From NCBI GenBank assembly GCA_004558105.1, contig SFEB01000029.1, forward strand, positions 1-13,395: a DNA stretch of 13,395 nt. The letters are read 5' to 3'. Made by a program: the position numbers and the translations under genes. Shown here piece after piece: positions 6,680 through 12,996 of the stretch (position 1 is the first letter of the stretch; each line of letters opens with the position of its first letter). The notes under the pieces were generated by a model. That model was not told the origin of the DNA and searched no databases. It worked only from the letters and a program-made list of their open reading frames with translations. Origin of the DNA: Clostridiales bacterium. Lineage in GTDB: Bacteria > Bacillota > Clostridia > Christensenellales > CAG-314.

Positions 6680-6724
6680 TTTTTCCGTTTTTTTTCATTT
6701 TTTTTCGGTTTTTTTCGTCAAAAA
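6680..6724 (-). promoter_or_regulatory. Phased A-tracts upstream of the typA promoter (UP element or curved DNA)
   Basis: Read on the minus strand, A-runs of 7, 8, 8 and 5 (6715-6709, 6705-6698, 6695-6688, 6684-6680) have centres about 10 bp apart, ending 15 bp upstream of the -35 box. Tracts in phase with the helix bend DNA, and AT-rich runs here can contact the RNA polymerase alpha subunit. The rest of 6595-6927, a 333-bp gap, holds two promoters and one dyad but no gene. Confidence 0.55.
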
Positions 6725-6775
6725 TCAATAAAATGTATATTTATGAATTTTATGCCCCGAAACAGGTCTGAATAT

Positions 6776-6801
6776 TCACTTTTAGTTAAAATTATTAGTG
6801 A
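6776..6801. promoter_or_regulatory. 26-bp imperfect dyad between the typA and ior promoters
   Basis: TCACT (6776-6780) and AGTGA (6797-6801) bound an AT-rich core; 9 of 13 opposite positions are complementary. It lies 36 bp upstream of the ior -35 box, a position suited to an activator or repressor. The regulator is unknown. Confidence 0.35.
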
Positions 6802-6836
6802 AATTATTTTTTATGCAAAAAATTTTGGAAAATAAA

Positions 6837-6865
6837 TAGACAAATCCGAACAGGTATTATATAAT
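6837..6865 (+). promoter_or_regulatory. iorAB promoter
   Basis: TAGACA at 6837-6842, a 17-nt spacer and consensus TATAAT at 6860-6865. Transcription should begin near 6872, giving a leader of about 56 nt before the iorA ATG. Confidence 0.72.
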
Positions 6866-6927
6866 TCTATTGTATGGTCGTATTTCGGCCTAAAAGTTGA
6901 TAATTTTCAATCTTTACGGAGGTTTTT

Positions 6928-8724
6928 ATGGCTCAAAAAGTTCTCATGACGGGCAACGAAGCGATTGCCCGCGGCGTGTGGGAGGCTGGCGTCAGATTTG
7001 CCGCGGCTTACCCCGGAACACCCAGCACAGAGATTTTGGAAAATCTCGCTACGTATCAAGACATAGACGCTCAATGGTCTCCTAACGAAAAGGTCGCTCT
7101 CGAAGCGGCACTCGGAGCAGCTATTGCCGGCGGCAGAGCTTTTGCAAGCATGAAGCACGTCGGTCTTAACGTCGCCGCAGACCCCTTCTTTACCGTCGCT
7201 TACAGCGGAACCAACGCAGGTCTCGTTATCGTTACGGCGGACGAACCCGGTCAACATTCGTCTCAAAACGAACAGGATAACCGCAACTACGCACGTCACG
7301 CTAAAGTTCCTATGCTGGAACCCGCTGACAGTCAGGAATGCAAGGAAATGGTCAAGAAGGCGTTTGAAATGTCCGAAGAATATTCTTGCCCCGTACTTGT
7401 TAGAGTTACCACCCGCGTTTGCCACAGCAAGAGCCTGGTAGAGTTGTGCGACAGAGTCGAAAAGCCTATCGTTCCTTACGTCAAAGACGCAAAAAGATAC
7501 GTCGACGTTCCCGCTAACGCCCGTATCCGCCGTCAGGAAGTGGAAAAACATATGGACGCGTTAAAGGTTGTCAGCAACAATTCAGCAGAACTCAACCCCA
7601 TCGAAAACAACGGCAAGGACGTAGGCGTTATCGCAAGCGGTATGTGCTTTAACTACGCTAAGGAAGTTTTCGAAAACAACGCCAACTACCTTAAAATCGC
7701 TTTGTCTTTCCCCATTCCTACCGAAAGAATCGCAGACTTCTGCAAGGGACTTAAAAAGGTTTACGTGTTTGAAGAAAACGACGAGTTTATCGAAGAAGCG
7801 GTAAAAATCGCAGGTTTCGGCGGTATATGCTTCGGCAAGTACGCTCCGGACGGCAGTCGCTATCTTCCCTACTGCGGCGAACTTACTTCCGACGTTATCC
7901 GTCAGGTCGTAACGGGCGAAAAATTCGTACCCGCAGACTTTGACAGAACGAAAATCGTCGCTCGTCCTCCGGCGCTTTGCGCAGGTTGCCCTCACAGAGG
8001 TTTGTTCTACGAACTCGGCAAACGTAAAAACGTCGTCGTCAGCGGCGATATCGGTTGCTACACCCTGGCTTTCGCGGCTCCTTACAACGCAATGGACTTT
8101 AACTGCTGCATGGGCGCAAGTATCAGCAGCGGTAACGGCGCGCAAAAAATATTCAACCAAATTCCCGGAAACGACAAGAGAGTCGTCAGCGTACTCGGCG
8201 ACAGCACTTTCTTCCACAGCGGCATCACAAGTCTGCTTGACGTCGTTTACAACAAGGGTAACAATATAACCGTTATTCTCGACAACCGTATCACCGGTAT
8301 GACCGGTCACCAACAAAACCCCGGTACCGGCTTTACCGCTCAGGGCGATGAAACGACTATCGTCGACCTCGAAGGTATCGTCCGCGCCGTAGGTATTAAA
8401 AATATCAAGGTTATCGATCCTAACGACCTCAAAGCCGTAAACGAGGCTCTCGATTGGGCTTTGGGACTGGACGAAGCAAGCGTTATTATCACCAAATATC
8501 CTTGCGTTCTCAAAAAGTTCAGCAACCTCGACAAAGAACAGTATCCCGACGCTTACAAATCGCGTTGCACCGTCGACGCAGACAAGTGCATCGGTTGTAA
8601 AGCCTGTCTGAGATGCGGTTGCCCCGCTATTTCCGTCGTTAACAAAAAAGCCGTTATCGACCACACAATGTGCGTCGGTTGCACGGTATGTAAACAAATC
8701 TGCCCGAAAAAGGCAATAGACTAA
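6928..8724 (+). CDS. iorA: Indolepyruvate:ferredoxin oxidoreductase, alpha subunit
   Basis: 598 aa, normal size. With IorB it oxidatively decarboxylates arylpyruvates (indolepyruvate, phenylpyruvate, hydroxyphenylpyruvate) to aryl-acetyl-CoA, reducing ferredoxin; cytosolic and oxygen-sensitive. The N-terminal pyrimidine-binding domain has YPGTPSTE (28-35) and the conserved acidic stretch NEKVALE (53-59). The thiamine diphosphate domain starts at CAGCPHRG (351-358) and has the cofactor motif G424-D425-S426 with N453 26 residues on (LDNRITGMTG). The C-terminus carries a two-cluster ferredoxin domain: C554, C557, C560, C565-P and C582, C585, C588, C592-P for two [4Fe-4S] clusters, plus an extra Cys at 563. 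The ATG follows GGAGG by 5 nt. iorB starts 13 nt after the stop. Codons look like those of a highly expressed gene (GTC, GAC, AAC, CGT). Confidence 0.96.
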   Translation: MAQKVLMTGNEAIARGVWEAGVRFAAAYPGTPSTEILENLATYQDIDAQWSPNEKVALEAALGAAIAGGRAFASMKHVGLNVAADPFFTVAYSGTNAGLVIVTADEPGQHSSQNEQDNRNYARHAKVPMLEPADSQECKEMVKKAFEMSEEYSCPVLVRVTTRVCHSKSLVELCDRVEKPIVPYVKDAKRYVDVPANARIRRQEVEKHMDALKVVSNNSAELNPIENNGKDVGVIASGMCFNYAKEVFENNANYLKIALSFPIPTERIADFCKGLKKVYVFEENDEFIEEAVKIAGFGGICFGKYAPDGSRYLPYCGELTSDVIRQVVTGEKFVPADFDRTKIVARPPALCAGCPHRGLFYELGKRKNVVVSGDIGCYTLAFAAPYNAMDFNCCMGASISSGNGAQKIFNQIPGNDKRVVSVLGDSTFFHSGITSLLDVVYNKGNNITVILDNRITGMTGHQQNPGTGFTAQGDETTIVDLEGIVRAVGIKNIKVIDPNDLKAVNEALDWALGLDEASVIITKYPCVLKKFSNLDKEQYPDAYKSRCTVDADKCIGCKACLRCGCPAISVVNKKAVIDHTMCVGCTVCKQICPKKAID

Positions 8725-8737
8725 GGAGGATAAGACA

Positions 8738-9313
8738 ATGACAAAAAATATTCTTTTGGTCGGCGTAGGCGGACAAGGTACCATTCTTGCCAGTAAAATA
8801 TTGAGTCTCGGTCTGACGGCGGCAAACTACGACGTCAAGATGAGCGAAATCCATGGTATGAGCCAACGCGGCGGCAGCGTTACTTCTCATATCCGTTATT
8901 CAAAAGAAAAGGTCTACTCCCCCGTCGTAGAACTCGGTAAAGCCGATATCATCGTTGCTTTCGAAAAAATGGAAGCTCTCCGCTACCTCGATTATCTTAA
9001 GCCCGACGGAAAAATCGTCGTCAACGACTGCGAAATCCCCGGTATGCCTATAACTTCCGGCGTTTGCGAATATCCGAAGAATATTCTGGAAGAACTCGGC
9101 GCACACGCTGACGTAACCGTTTTCGACGCCAACAAAGAAGCGGAAAAACTCGGCAATCCGAAAGTTGCAAACATCATTTTGCTCGGTTCTTTAATCGGAC
9201 TGATGAAGCTTACCGACATCGACTGGGACGCCATTCTCGCTTCCAACGTCAAACCGCAGTTTGTAGAAGTCAATAAAAAGGCTATTCAAGTCGGTATCGA
9301 CCTCGCAAAATAA
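8738..9313 (+). CDS. iorB: Indolepyruvate:ferredoxin oxidoreductase, beta subunit
   Basis: 191 aa, the usual length for this subunit and equivalent to the gamma domain of pyruvate:ferredoxin oxidoreductases. Motifs: VGVGGQGTILASKIL (8-22) and SEIHGMSQRGGSV (36-48), both typical of the family. The ribosome binding site AAGGAGG (8723-8729) overlaps the iorA stop, so the two subunits should be made in step from one mRNA. A terminator follows 20 nt after the stop. There is no phenylacetate-CoA ligase (paaK), a common neighbour of ior genes, in this window. Confidence 0.95.
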   Translation: MTKNILLVGVGGQGTILASKILSLGLTAANYDVKMSEIHGMSQRGGSVTSHIRYSKEKVYSPVVELGKADIIVAFEKMEALRYLDYLKPDGKIVVNDCEIPGMPITSGVCEYPKNILEELGAHADVTVFDANKEAEKLGNPKVANIILLGSLIGLMKLTDIDWDAILASNVKPQFVEVNKKAIQVGIDLAK

Positions 9314-9332
9314 ATATTAACTCACACGATAA

Positions 9333-9360
9333 AACACCTCTCGCCTGAGGGGTGTTTTTA
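9333..9360 (+). terminator. iorAB terminator
   Basis: AACACCTCTC (9333-9342) pairs with GAGGGGTGTT (9347-9356), including one G-T pair, with loop GCCT and a T-rich tail. The wobble pair favours the plus strand. Confidence 0.88.
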
Positions 9361-9416
9361 CTTTTGTCCTTCAATCTTGTTTAAAATCACCAGACAGACA
9401 ACGGGTTTTTAAAATC

Positions 9417-9449
9417 AAAAAAACTCCTCTCGGACGAGAGGAGTTTTTT
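9417..9449 (-). terminator. gdhA terminator
   Basis: ACTCCTCTC (9423-9431) pairs with GAGAGGAGT (9436-9444), loop GGAC, between runs of A and T. It ends gdhA (stop at 9471) on the minus strand and would also stop plus-strand readthrough from iorB. The space between the two terminators, 9361-9416, holds nothing recognisable. Confidence 0.88.
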
Positions 9450-9470
9450 ATCAAATTAATCAAGTAAAGA

Positions 9471-10826
9471 CTATACGAGACCTTGAGCGATCATAGCGTC
9501 TGCAACTTTCTTGAAGCCTGCGAGGTTTGCGCCTTGGACAAAGTTGTTTTCTTTGATGCCGGCAGCCTGCAAAGCGTCGATAATTTGCTTGAAGATGTTA
9601 GCCATGATACCCTTGAGTTTCTCATCGACTTCTTCCTTGGACCAAGCGAGTCTTTCGCTGTTCTGAGACATTTCGAGACCGGAAACGGCTACGCCGCCTG
9701 CGTTAACAGCTTTGGACGGGCAAACGATGATGCCGTGTTGTTGCAAGTAAGCGACTGCTTCGTTGGTGGTGGGCATGTTGGAAACTTCGTTCAGGATCTG
9801 AACGCCGCCCATCTTTACTGTAGCTTCGGCGTCTTCGATAAGGATTTCGTTCTGACGTGCGCAAGGCATATAAATGTCGGCTTTTACGTTACCCCAAGGT
9901 TTCTTACCGGGAACGAATTCATAACCGAATTTATCGGCAAACATCTTGACGATGTTCTTGTGGCTTGCTTGCATTTCGAGCATGTAAGGAATTTCTTCCT
10001 TCTTGATGCCGTTGGGGATATAAACGTAACCGTCGGGACCGGAGAGAGTCAAAACTTTACCGCCGAGTTCCGTAATCTTTTCGGTTGCGCCCCATGCTAC
10101 GTTACCGAAACCGGAAATAGCAAAGGTCATACCCTTAATGTTTTTGCCGAGGTAGGACAAAACGTTGGTGAGGAAGTAAGTTGCGCCGTAACCGGTTGCT
10201 TCGGGTCTGATCAAGCTGCCGCCGAAGGACAAACCTTTACCGGTGAGAACGCCGTTTTCGTATTGGTTGCGGATACGTTTGTATTGACCGAACAAATAAC
10301 CGATTTCTCTGCCGCCTACGCCCATGTCACCTGCGGGAACGTCGAGGTTAGGACCGATGTGACGATAAAGTTCCGTCATAAAGCTCTGGCAGAAACGCAT
10401 AACTTCTGCATCGCTCTTGCCTACGGGGTCAAAGTCGCTGCCGCCCTTGCCGCCGCCCATGGGCAAAGAAGTAAGACTGTTTTTGAAAACTTGTTCGAAG
10501 CCCAGGAACTTGATGATAGAAAGGTTAACGTCTTTTTGGAAACGCAAACCGCCCTTGTACGGACCGATTGCGCTGTTGAATTGTATTCTATAACCGCGGT
10601 TGACGTGAGGTTTGCCTTGGTCGTCTGTCCAGGGGACTCTGAACATAATCTGACGTTCAGGTTCTACCATACGTTCGAGAATAGCGTTTTCACGATAAAG
10701 TTTTTCGTTCTTTTCGACCAACGGTTCGAGAGAAGTCAAAACTTCCGTAACTGTTTGCATAAACTCAGGTTGGCCCGGGTTTTTAGCTGCTGTTGCATCA
10801 ATAACTTCTTTGATGTAGCTGTTCAT
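9471..10826 (-). CDS. gdhA: Glutamate dehydrogenase, hexameric
   Basis: 451 aa, family length. It interconverts glutamate and 2-oxoglutarate plus ammonia. Catalytic residues known from the Clostridium symbiosum enzyme are all in place with an offset of two: K91 (GPYKGGLR), K115 (FEQVFKNSL), K127 (PMGGGKGGSDFDP) and D167 (VPAGDMGVG). The nucleotide-binding domain has GFGNVAWGA and, after it, LTLSGPDGYVYIPNGI, which resembles the NAD-type C. symbiosum sequence more than NADP-type enzymes with an S-D-S stretch, so NAD use is likely but not proven. ATG at 10826 has GGAGGAA a few nt upstream and a consensus promoter at 10877-10905. It converges on iorAB; a role in glutamate fermentation or in recycling 2-oxoglutarate for transamination fits. 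Codon use suggests high expression. Confidence 0.96.
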   Translation of the reverse strand: MNSYIKEVIDATAAKNPGQPEFMQTVTEVLTSLEPLVEKNEKLYRENAILERMVEPERQIMFRVPWTDDQGKPHVNRGYRIQFNSAIGPYKGGLRFQKDVNLSIIKFLGFEQVFKNSLTSLPMGGGKGGSDFDPVGKSDAEVMRFCQSFMTELYRHIGPNLDVPAGDMGVGGREIGYLFGQYKRIRNQYENGVLTGKGLSFGGSLIRPEATGYGATYFLTNVLSYLGKNIKGMTFAISGFGNVAWGATEKITELGGKVLTLSGPDGYVYIPNGIKKEEIPYMLEMQASHKNIVKMFADKFGYEFVPGKKPWGNVKADIYMPCARQNEILIEDAEATVKMGGVQILNEVSNMPTTNEAVAYLQQHGIIVCPSKAVNAGGVAVSGLEMSQNSERLAWSKEEVDEKLKGIMANIFKQIIDALQAAGIKENNFVQGANLAGFKKVADAMIAQGLV

Positions 10827-10876
10827 AAAAATTCCTCCAAAATTTTCGGGGTTCTCCCCTTTTTTTGTACGGCTTA

Positions 10877-10905
10877 ATTATAGTTTTTTACTCGGATATT
10901 GTCAA
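10877..10905 (-). promoter_or_regulatory. gdhA promoter
   Basis: On the minus strand: TTGACA at 10905-10900, a 17-nt spacer, TATAAT at 10882-10877, an exact consensus. The leader of about 45 nt includes a small GGGG/CCCC hairpin before the ribosome binding site. Confidence 0.85.
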
Positions 10906-10957
10906 GTAAAAAACCGAAAGTTTCACGCAACTTGACAATAAATTTGTTGCATTGTCA
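10899..10957. repeat. Clustered inverted TTGTCAAG / CTTGACAA elements upstream of gdhA
   Basis: TTGTCAAG (10899-10906, overlapping the gdhA -35 box) is exactly complementary to CTTGACAA (10931-10938). A second inverted pair, TGACAAT (10933-10939) and ATTGTCA (10951-10957), shares the middle element. The middle TTGACA has no -10 at a workable distance on the plus strand, so it is not explained as a promoter. A regulator binding site is possible. The rest of 10958-11026 shows no gene. Confidence 0.45.
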
Positions 10958-11026
10958 CATTGTTTTAAAATATCTTTTTTCAGCCGAAAACGCGTAACTA
11001 TAATTATCGCCGCAATGCGTTTTTAC

Positions 11027-11056
11027 TTGACATAATATCTTGGCGAGTGATATAAT
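11027..11056 (+). promoter_or_regulatory. Promoter of the four-helix membrane protein gene
   Basis: TTGACA at 11027-11032, an 18-nt spacer, TATAAT at 11051-11056. Transcription should start about 11063, some 60 nt before the ATG. Confidence 0.75.
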
Positions 11057-11124
11057 ATTATTTATATTTACGAGAGAAAGTTTTGTGCTTTTTTGTCCGG
11101 GAAAAAACCAAAGGAGTGAAAAAA

Positions 11125-12000
11125 ATGAGTACGACAAAGCGTCTCACACATGTATTCGGCGGACTTATACAACTGCTGTTGGGTCTGGCATTCTTGTTTC
11201 TGGCAGGTTTTACCTTTTATCAGTGGATAATCAAACAAGCAACCGATACCTTTTTGAGCGGATTATTCACCAATCTGCCTCAAATGCTGCATATCGGCGA
11301 AATGGCGGTAAAAATCGTAACGCCGATAGCTTTTCTTCTGCTCGGAATTATACTTATATTCTTCGCCTCGGATCTGATGGGCAGTCCCTACAAAGACGAA
11401 ACGAAAAAACGCTGTCGTGAAAAACGCGTTTTATCCCTTTTGTCGGCAATACTTAACGGAGCGATCGGAGTCTTTATCTTTATCGCAATGACGGACGACC
11501 CACTTGAAAAATATGCAAAAATAGTCGGTATCGTTACTTTTATCCTTGCTTTTGCCGAACTGATAACGGTATTTTTAAGTTATAACAAGCATTTAAGCAA
11601 AGAGAACTTTACGCAGAATATAAACGAGCAAACCGACGACTCGGTACAGACGACGGTCAACGCAGAGGAATTTAACGAAAGAGCAAAAATGCTCCAGAAA
11701 CTCTACAAAAAAGGGAAAATCACTGACGAATCTTTTAAACGTGGTTTGGCAGTGCTGATGTCTCTTCCCGTCGACATGCCTCTGTCCTTCAAGATAAACC
11801 ATTTAAACAATTTTGCAAAGAAAAGGCTGTTGGACAAAGATTCTCTGCCCGTCTATATCTGTAAAGCCATAGTGTCTCCATGTTCCTCATCGACAAAAGA
11901 AAGAATGAAATATCTTAATACACTGCATGATAAGAACATAATCAACGACGCAGCCTTCAACAGCGTAGTTACAAAACTCATGGGACCTGCCGCTAAATAA
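11125..12000 (+). CDS. Membrane protein with four predicted helices and SHOCT-like cytoplasmic tail
   Basis: 291 aa from ATG 11125, chosen because AAAGGAG ends 8-9 nt upstream; an upstream GTG at 11083 has no such site. I do not recognise a named family. Hydrophobic segments lie at about 10-33, 60-83, 99-120 and 131-150, with no signal peptide cleavage site obvious. The tail from about 155 is polar. It holds two helical pairs of the SHOCT type (short motif 'leucine-rich helix, G-x-I-T/N-D/E, helix'): MLQKLYKKGKITDESFKRGL near 202-221 and YLNTLHDKNIINDAAFNSVV near 262-281. Such motifs usually sit at protein ends and are thought to mediate oligomerisation or binding. The gene has its own promoter and shares a terminator with the convergent gene at 12062-12805. 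No function is proposed. Confidence 0.8.
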   Translation: MSTTKRLTHVFGGLIQLLLGLAFLFLAGFTFYQWIIKQATDTFLSGLFTNLPQMLHIGEMAVKIVTPIAFLLLGIILIFFASDLMGSPYKDETKKRCREKRVLSLLSAILNGAIGVFIFIAMTDDPLEKYAKIVGIVTFILAFAELITVFLSYNKHLSKENFTQNINEQTDDSVQTTVNAEEFNERAKMLQKLYKKGKITDESFKRGLAVLMSLPVDMPLSFKINHLNNFAKKRLLDKDSLPVYICKAIVSPCSSSTKERMKYLNTLHDKNIINDAAFNSVVTKLMGPAAK

Positions 12001-12010
12001 ATTTCAACAA

Positions 12011-12040
12011 AAAAAGCAAGGATTTTCTCCTTGCTTTTTT
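12011..12040. terminator. Bidirectional terminator between two convergent genes
   Basis: AAAAAGCAAGGA (12011-12022) and TCCTTGCTTTTT (12028-12039), a 12-bp stem with a 5-nt loop and a T-run on each strand. It serves the plus-strand gene ending at 12000 and the minus-strand gene ending at 12062. Confidence 0.88.
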
Positions 12041-12061
12041 AGTTACGTTTTTTATACCGTC

Positions 12062-12805
12062 TTACAGTAAGCCCGACTGAGTAAGCATCTGATGAAGTTT
12101 TGTCAAATCTTCTTCATTCAGTTGATTGACTTTCGCCGTATTTTTGAAGCCTATCCACGACCGACGTACGGCGTCGGTATTGCGGCTTACAATCGCGTTG
12201 CCAAGTGAAACGGCTGCCGAAATACATTCGTTTTTACTGTCGGCGGAACGGAAGGTGTCGCCGTTGATTTTTTTACAAACCGATTCCAACTCGTATTTGA
12301 GTTTTTCTACTTCGTCGTCGGACATCCGTCCCTTTTTAGCCGTAAAATCCGACGCGTCCTCTCTGATAAATACCTTATCGCCCGTCAATATACTCTCGCC
12401 GGCATTTTTAAAGGGATAAAGCACGCTTCCGCAAAAGCGTTGGAACGAAGCAAAGTCGTCGGCGTCGGGAAAGTATTCCTGCAAAAATTGCAAAAAATTC
12501 CGTCTCCCTTCGTCTATTTCCGCCAACAAACACACGACCAGAGTAAAACAACGGTATTTGTCGGTGGGCAAAACGAATTTCAAATGCGCTTTGCCGTCTT
12601 TAAAGTAAAATACGCGACTGCGTTCAAATTCTTCGACGTACGAAACGCTCGCAAGACTTTCGCTGAGAGTATTCATAAACACGGGAGTGTTGGCTATATA
12701 TCTTAAAAGGTTACTTATAGATTTTTGCGCCAAAAGAAGATGGCTGGCGATAAGGTCATCCACTCTTTCACAAAAAACTTCCGCAGAATTCCGATTTTCC
12801 GACAT
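12062..12805 (-). CDS. Conserved-looking hypothetical protein, 247 aa, soluble
   Basis: I do not recognise this protein. It has no signal peptide or membrane segment. The N-terminal half is helical (AEVFCERVDDLIASHLLLAQ, then a Leu/Ile-rich stretch to about 55), followed by a short strand-rich piece (SRVFYFKDGKAHLKFVLP, 63-80) and a helix with aromatic residues (RRNFLQFLQEYFP, 101-113). The middle, about 140-165, is charged and probably a linker; the end is helical. Five cysteines are scattered with no metal-site spacing. ATG 12805 follows AAGGAGGT and a promoter at 12826-12854 whose start point falls almost on the ribosome binding site, so the leader is about 14 nt. It is divergent from the DUF4364 gene. 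GC content and codon use match the core genes, so it looks native. Confidence 0.78.
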   Translation of the reverse strand: MSENRNSAEVFCERVDDLIASHLLLAQKSISNLLRYIANTPVFMNTLSESLASVSYVEEFERSRVFYFKDGKAHLKFVLPTDKYRCFTLVVCLLAEIDEGRRNFLQFLQEYFPDADDFASFQRFCGSVLYPFKNAGESILTGDKVFIREDASDFTAKKGRMSDDEVEKLKYELESVCKKINGDTFRSADSKNECISAAVSLGNAIVSRNTDAVRRSWIGFKNTAKVNQLNEEDLTKLHQMLTQSGLL

Positions 12806-12825
12806 TTATCCTACCTCCTTTAAAA

Positions 12826-12854
12826 ATTGTATCACAACGAAAGAAATTAGACAA
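12826..12854 (-). promoter_or_regulatory. Promoter of the 247-aa protein gene
   Basis: On the minus strand: TTGTCT at 12854-12849, a 17-nt spacer, TACAAT at 12831-12826. The ribosome binding site begins about where transcription should start. Confidence 0.68.
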
Positions 12855-12890
12855 TTAAAAATAATAAAAAAATAAATTTATTAAAATGAG

Positions 12891-12929
12891 TTGTAATATT
12901 TTCAACTTTGTATTAGAATATACCTAATA
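12891..12929 (+). promoter_or_regulatory. Possible DUF4364 promoter with a dyad over the -10 box
   Basis: TTGTAA at 12891-12896, a 17-nt spacer, TAGAAT at 12914-12919. The -10 lies in the inverted repeat TATTAG (12911-12916) / CTAATA (12924-12929), which could be an operator. A second, weaker option is TATAAA at 12962-12967 with a poorly placed -35. Confidence 0.42.
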
Positions 12930-12996
12930 TAGTGTTTTGCCGTTTTTTTATCAAAAAAAGATATAAAAGGCAATTTTTGACACTGACGAGGTTGAT

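Noticed and set aside
6680..6724. The repeated T-tract/C pattern as a CRISPR array or coding repeat
   Set aside because: The units are about 10 bp with no spacers and no open frame; DNA curvature explains it better.
7582..8784. A 400-codon open frame on the minus strand over iorA
   Set aside because: Antisense shadow of a clearly identified gene, caused by the same codon bias; no promoter or ribosome binding site.
9483..10877. A 464-codon open frame on the plus strand covering gdhA and its leader
   Set aside because: It is exactly antisense to a glutamate dehydrogenase with all catalytic residues. It stays open because gdhA avoids TTA, CTA and TCA codons; it has no ribosome binding site and its composition is not protein-like.
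10932..10960. A further plus-strand promoter at TTGACA 10932-10937
   Set aside because: The hexamer 17 nt downstream is TCACAT and no better -10 occurs at 16-18 nt; it is treated as part of an inverted-repeat cluster.
11083..11124. A GTG start at 11083 for the four-helix membrane protein
   Set aside because: No ribosome binding site precedes it, the added 14 residues are charged and precede a natural N-terminus, and AAAGGAG is correctly placed for ATG 11125.
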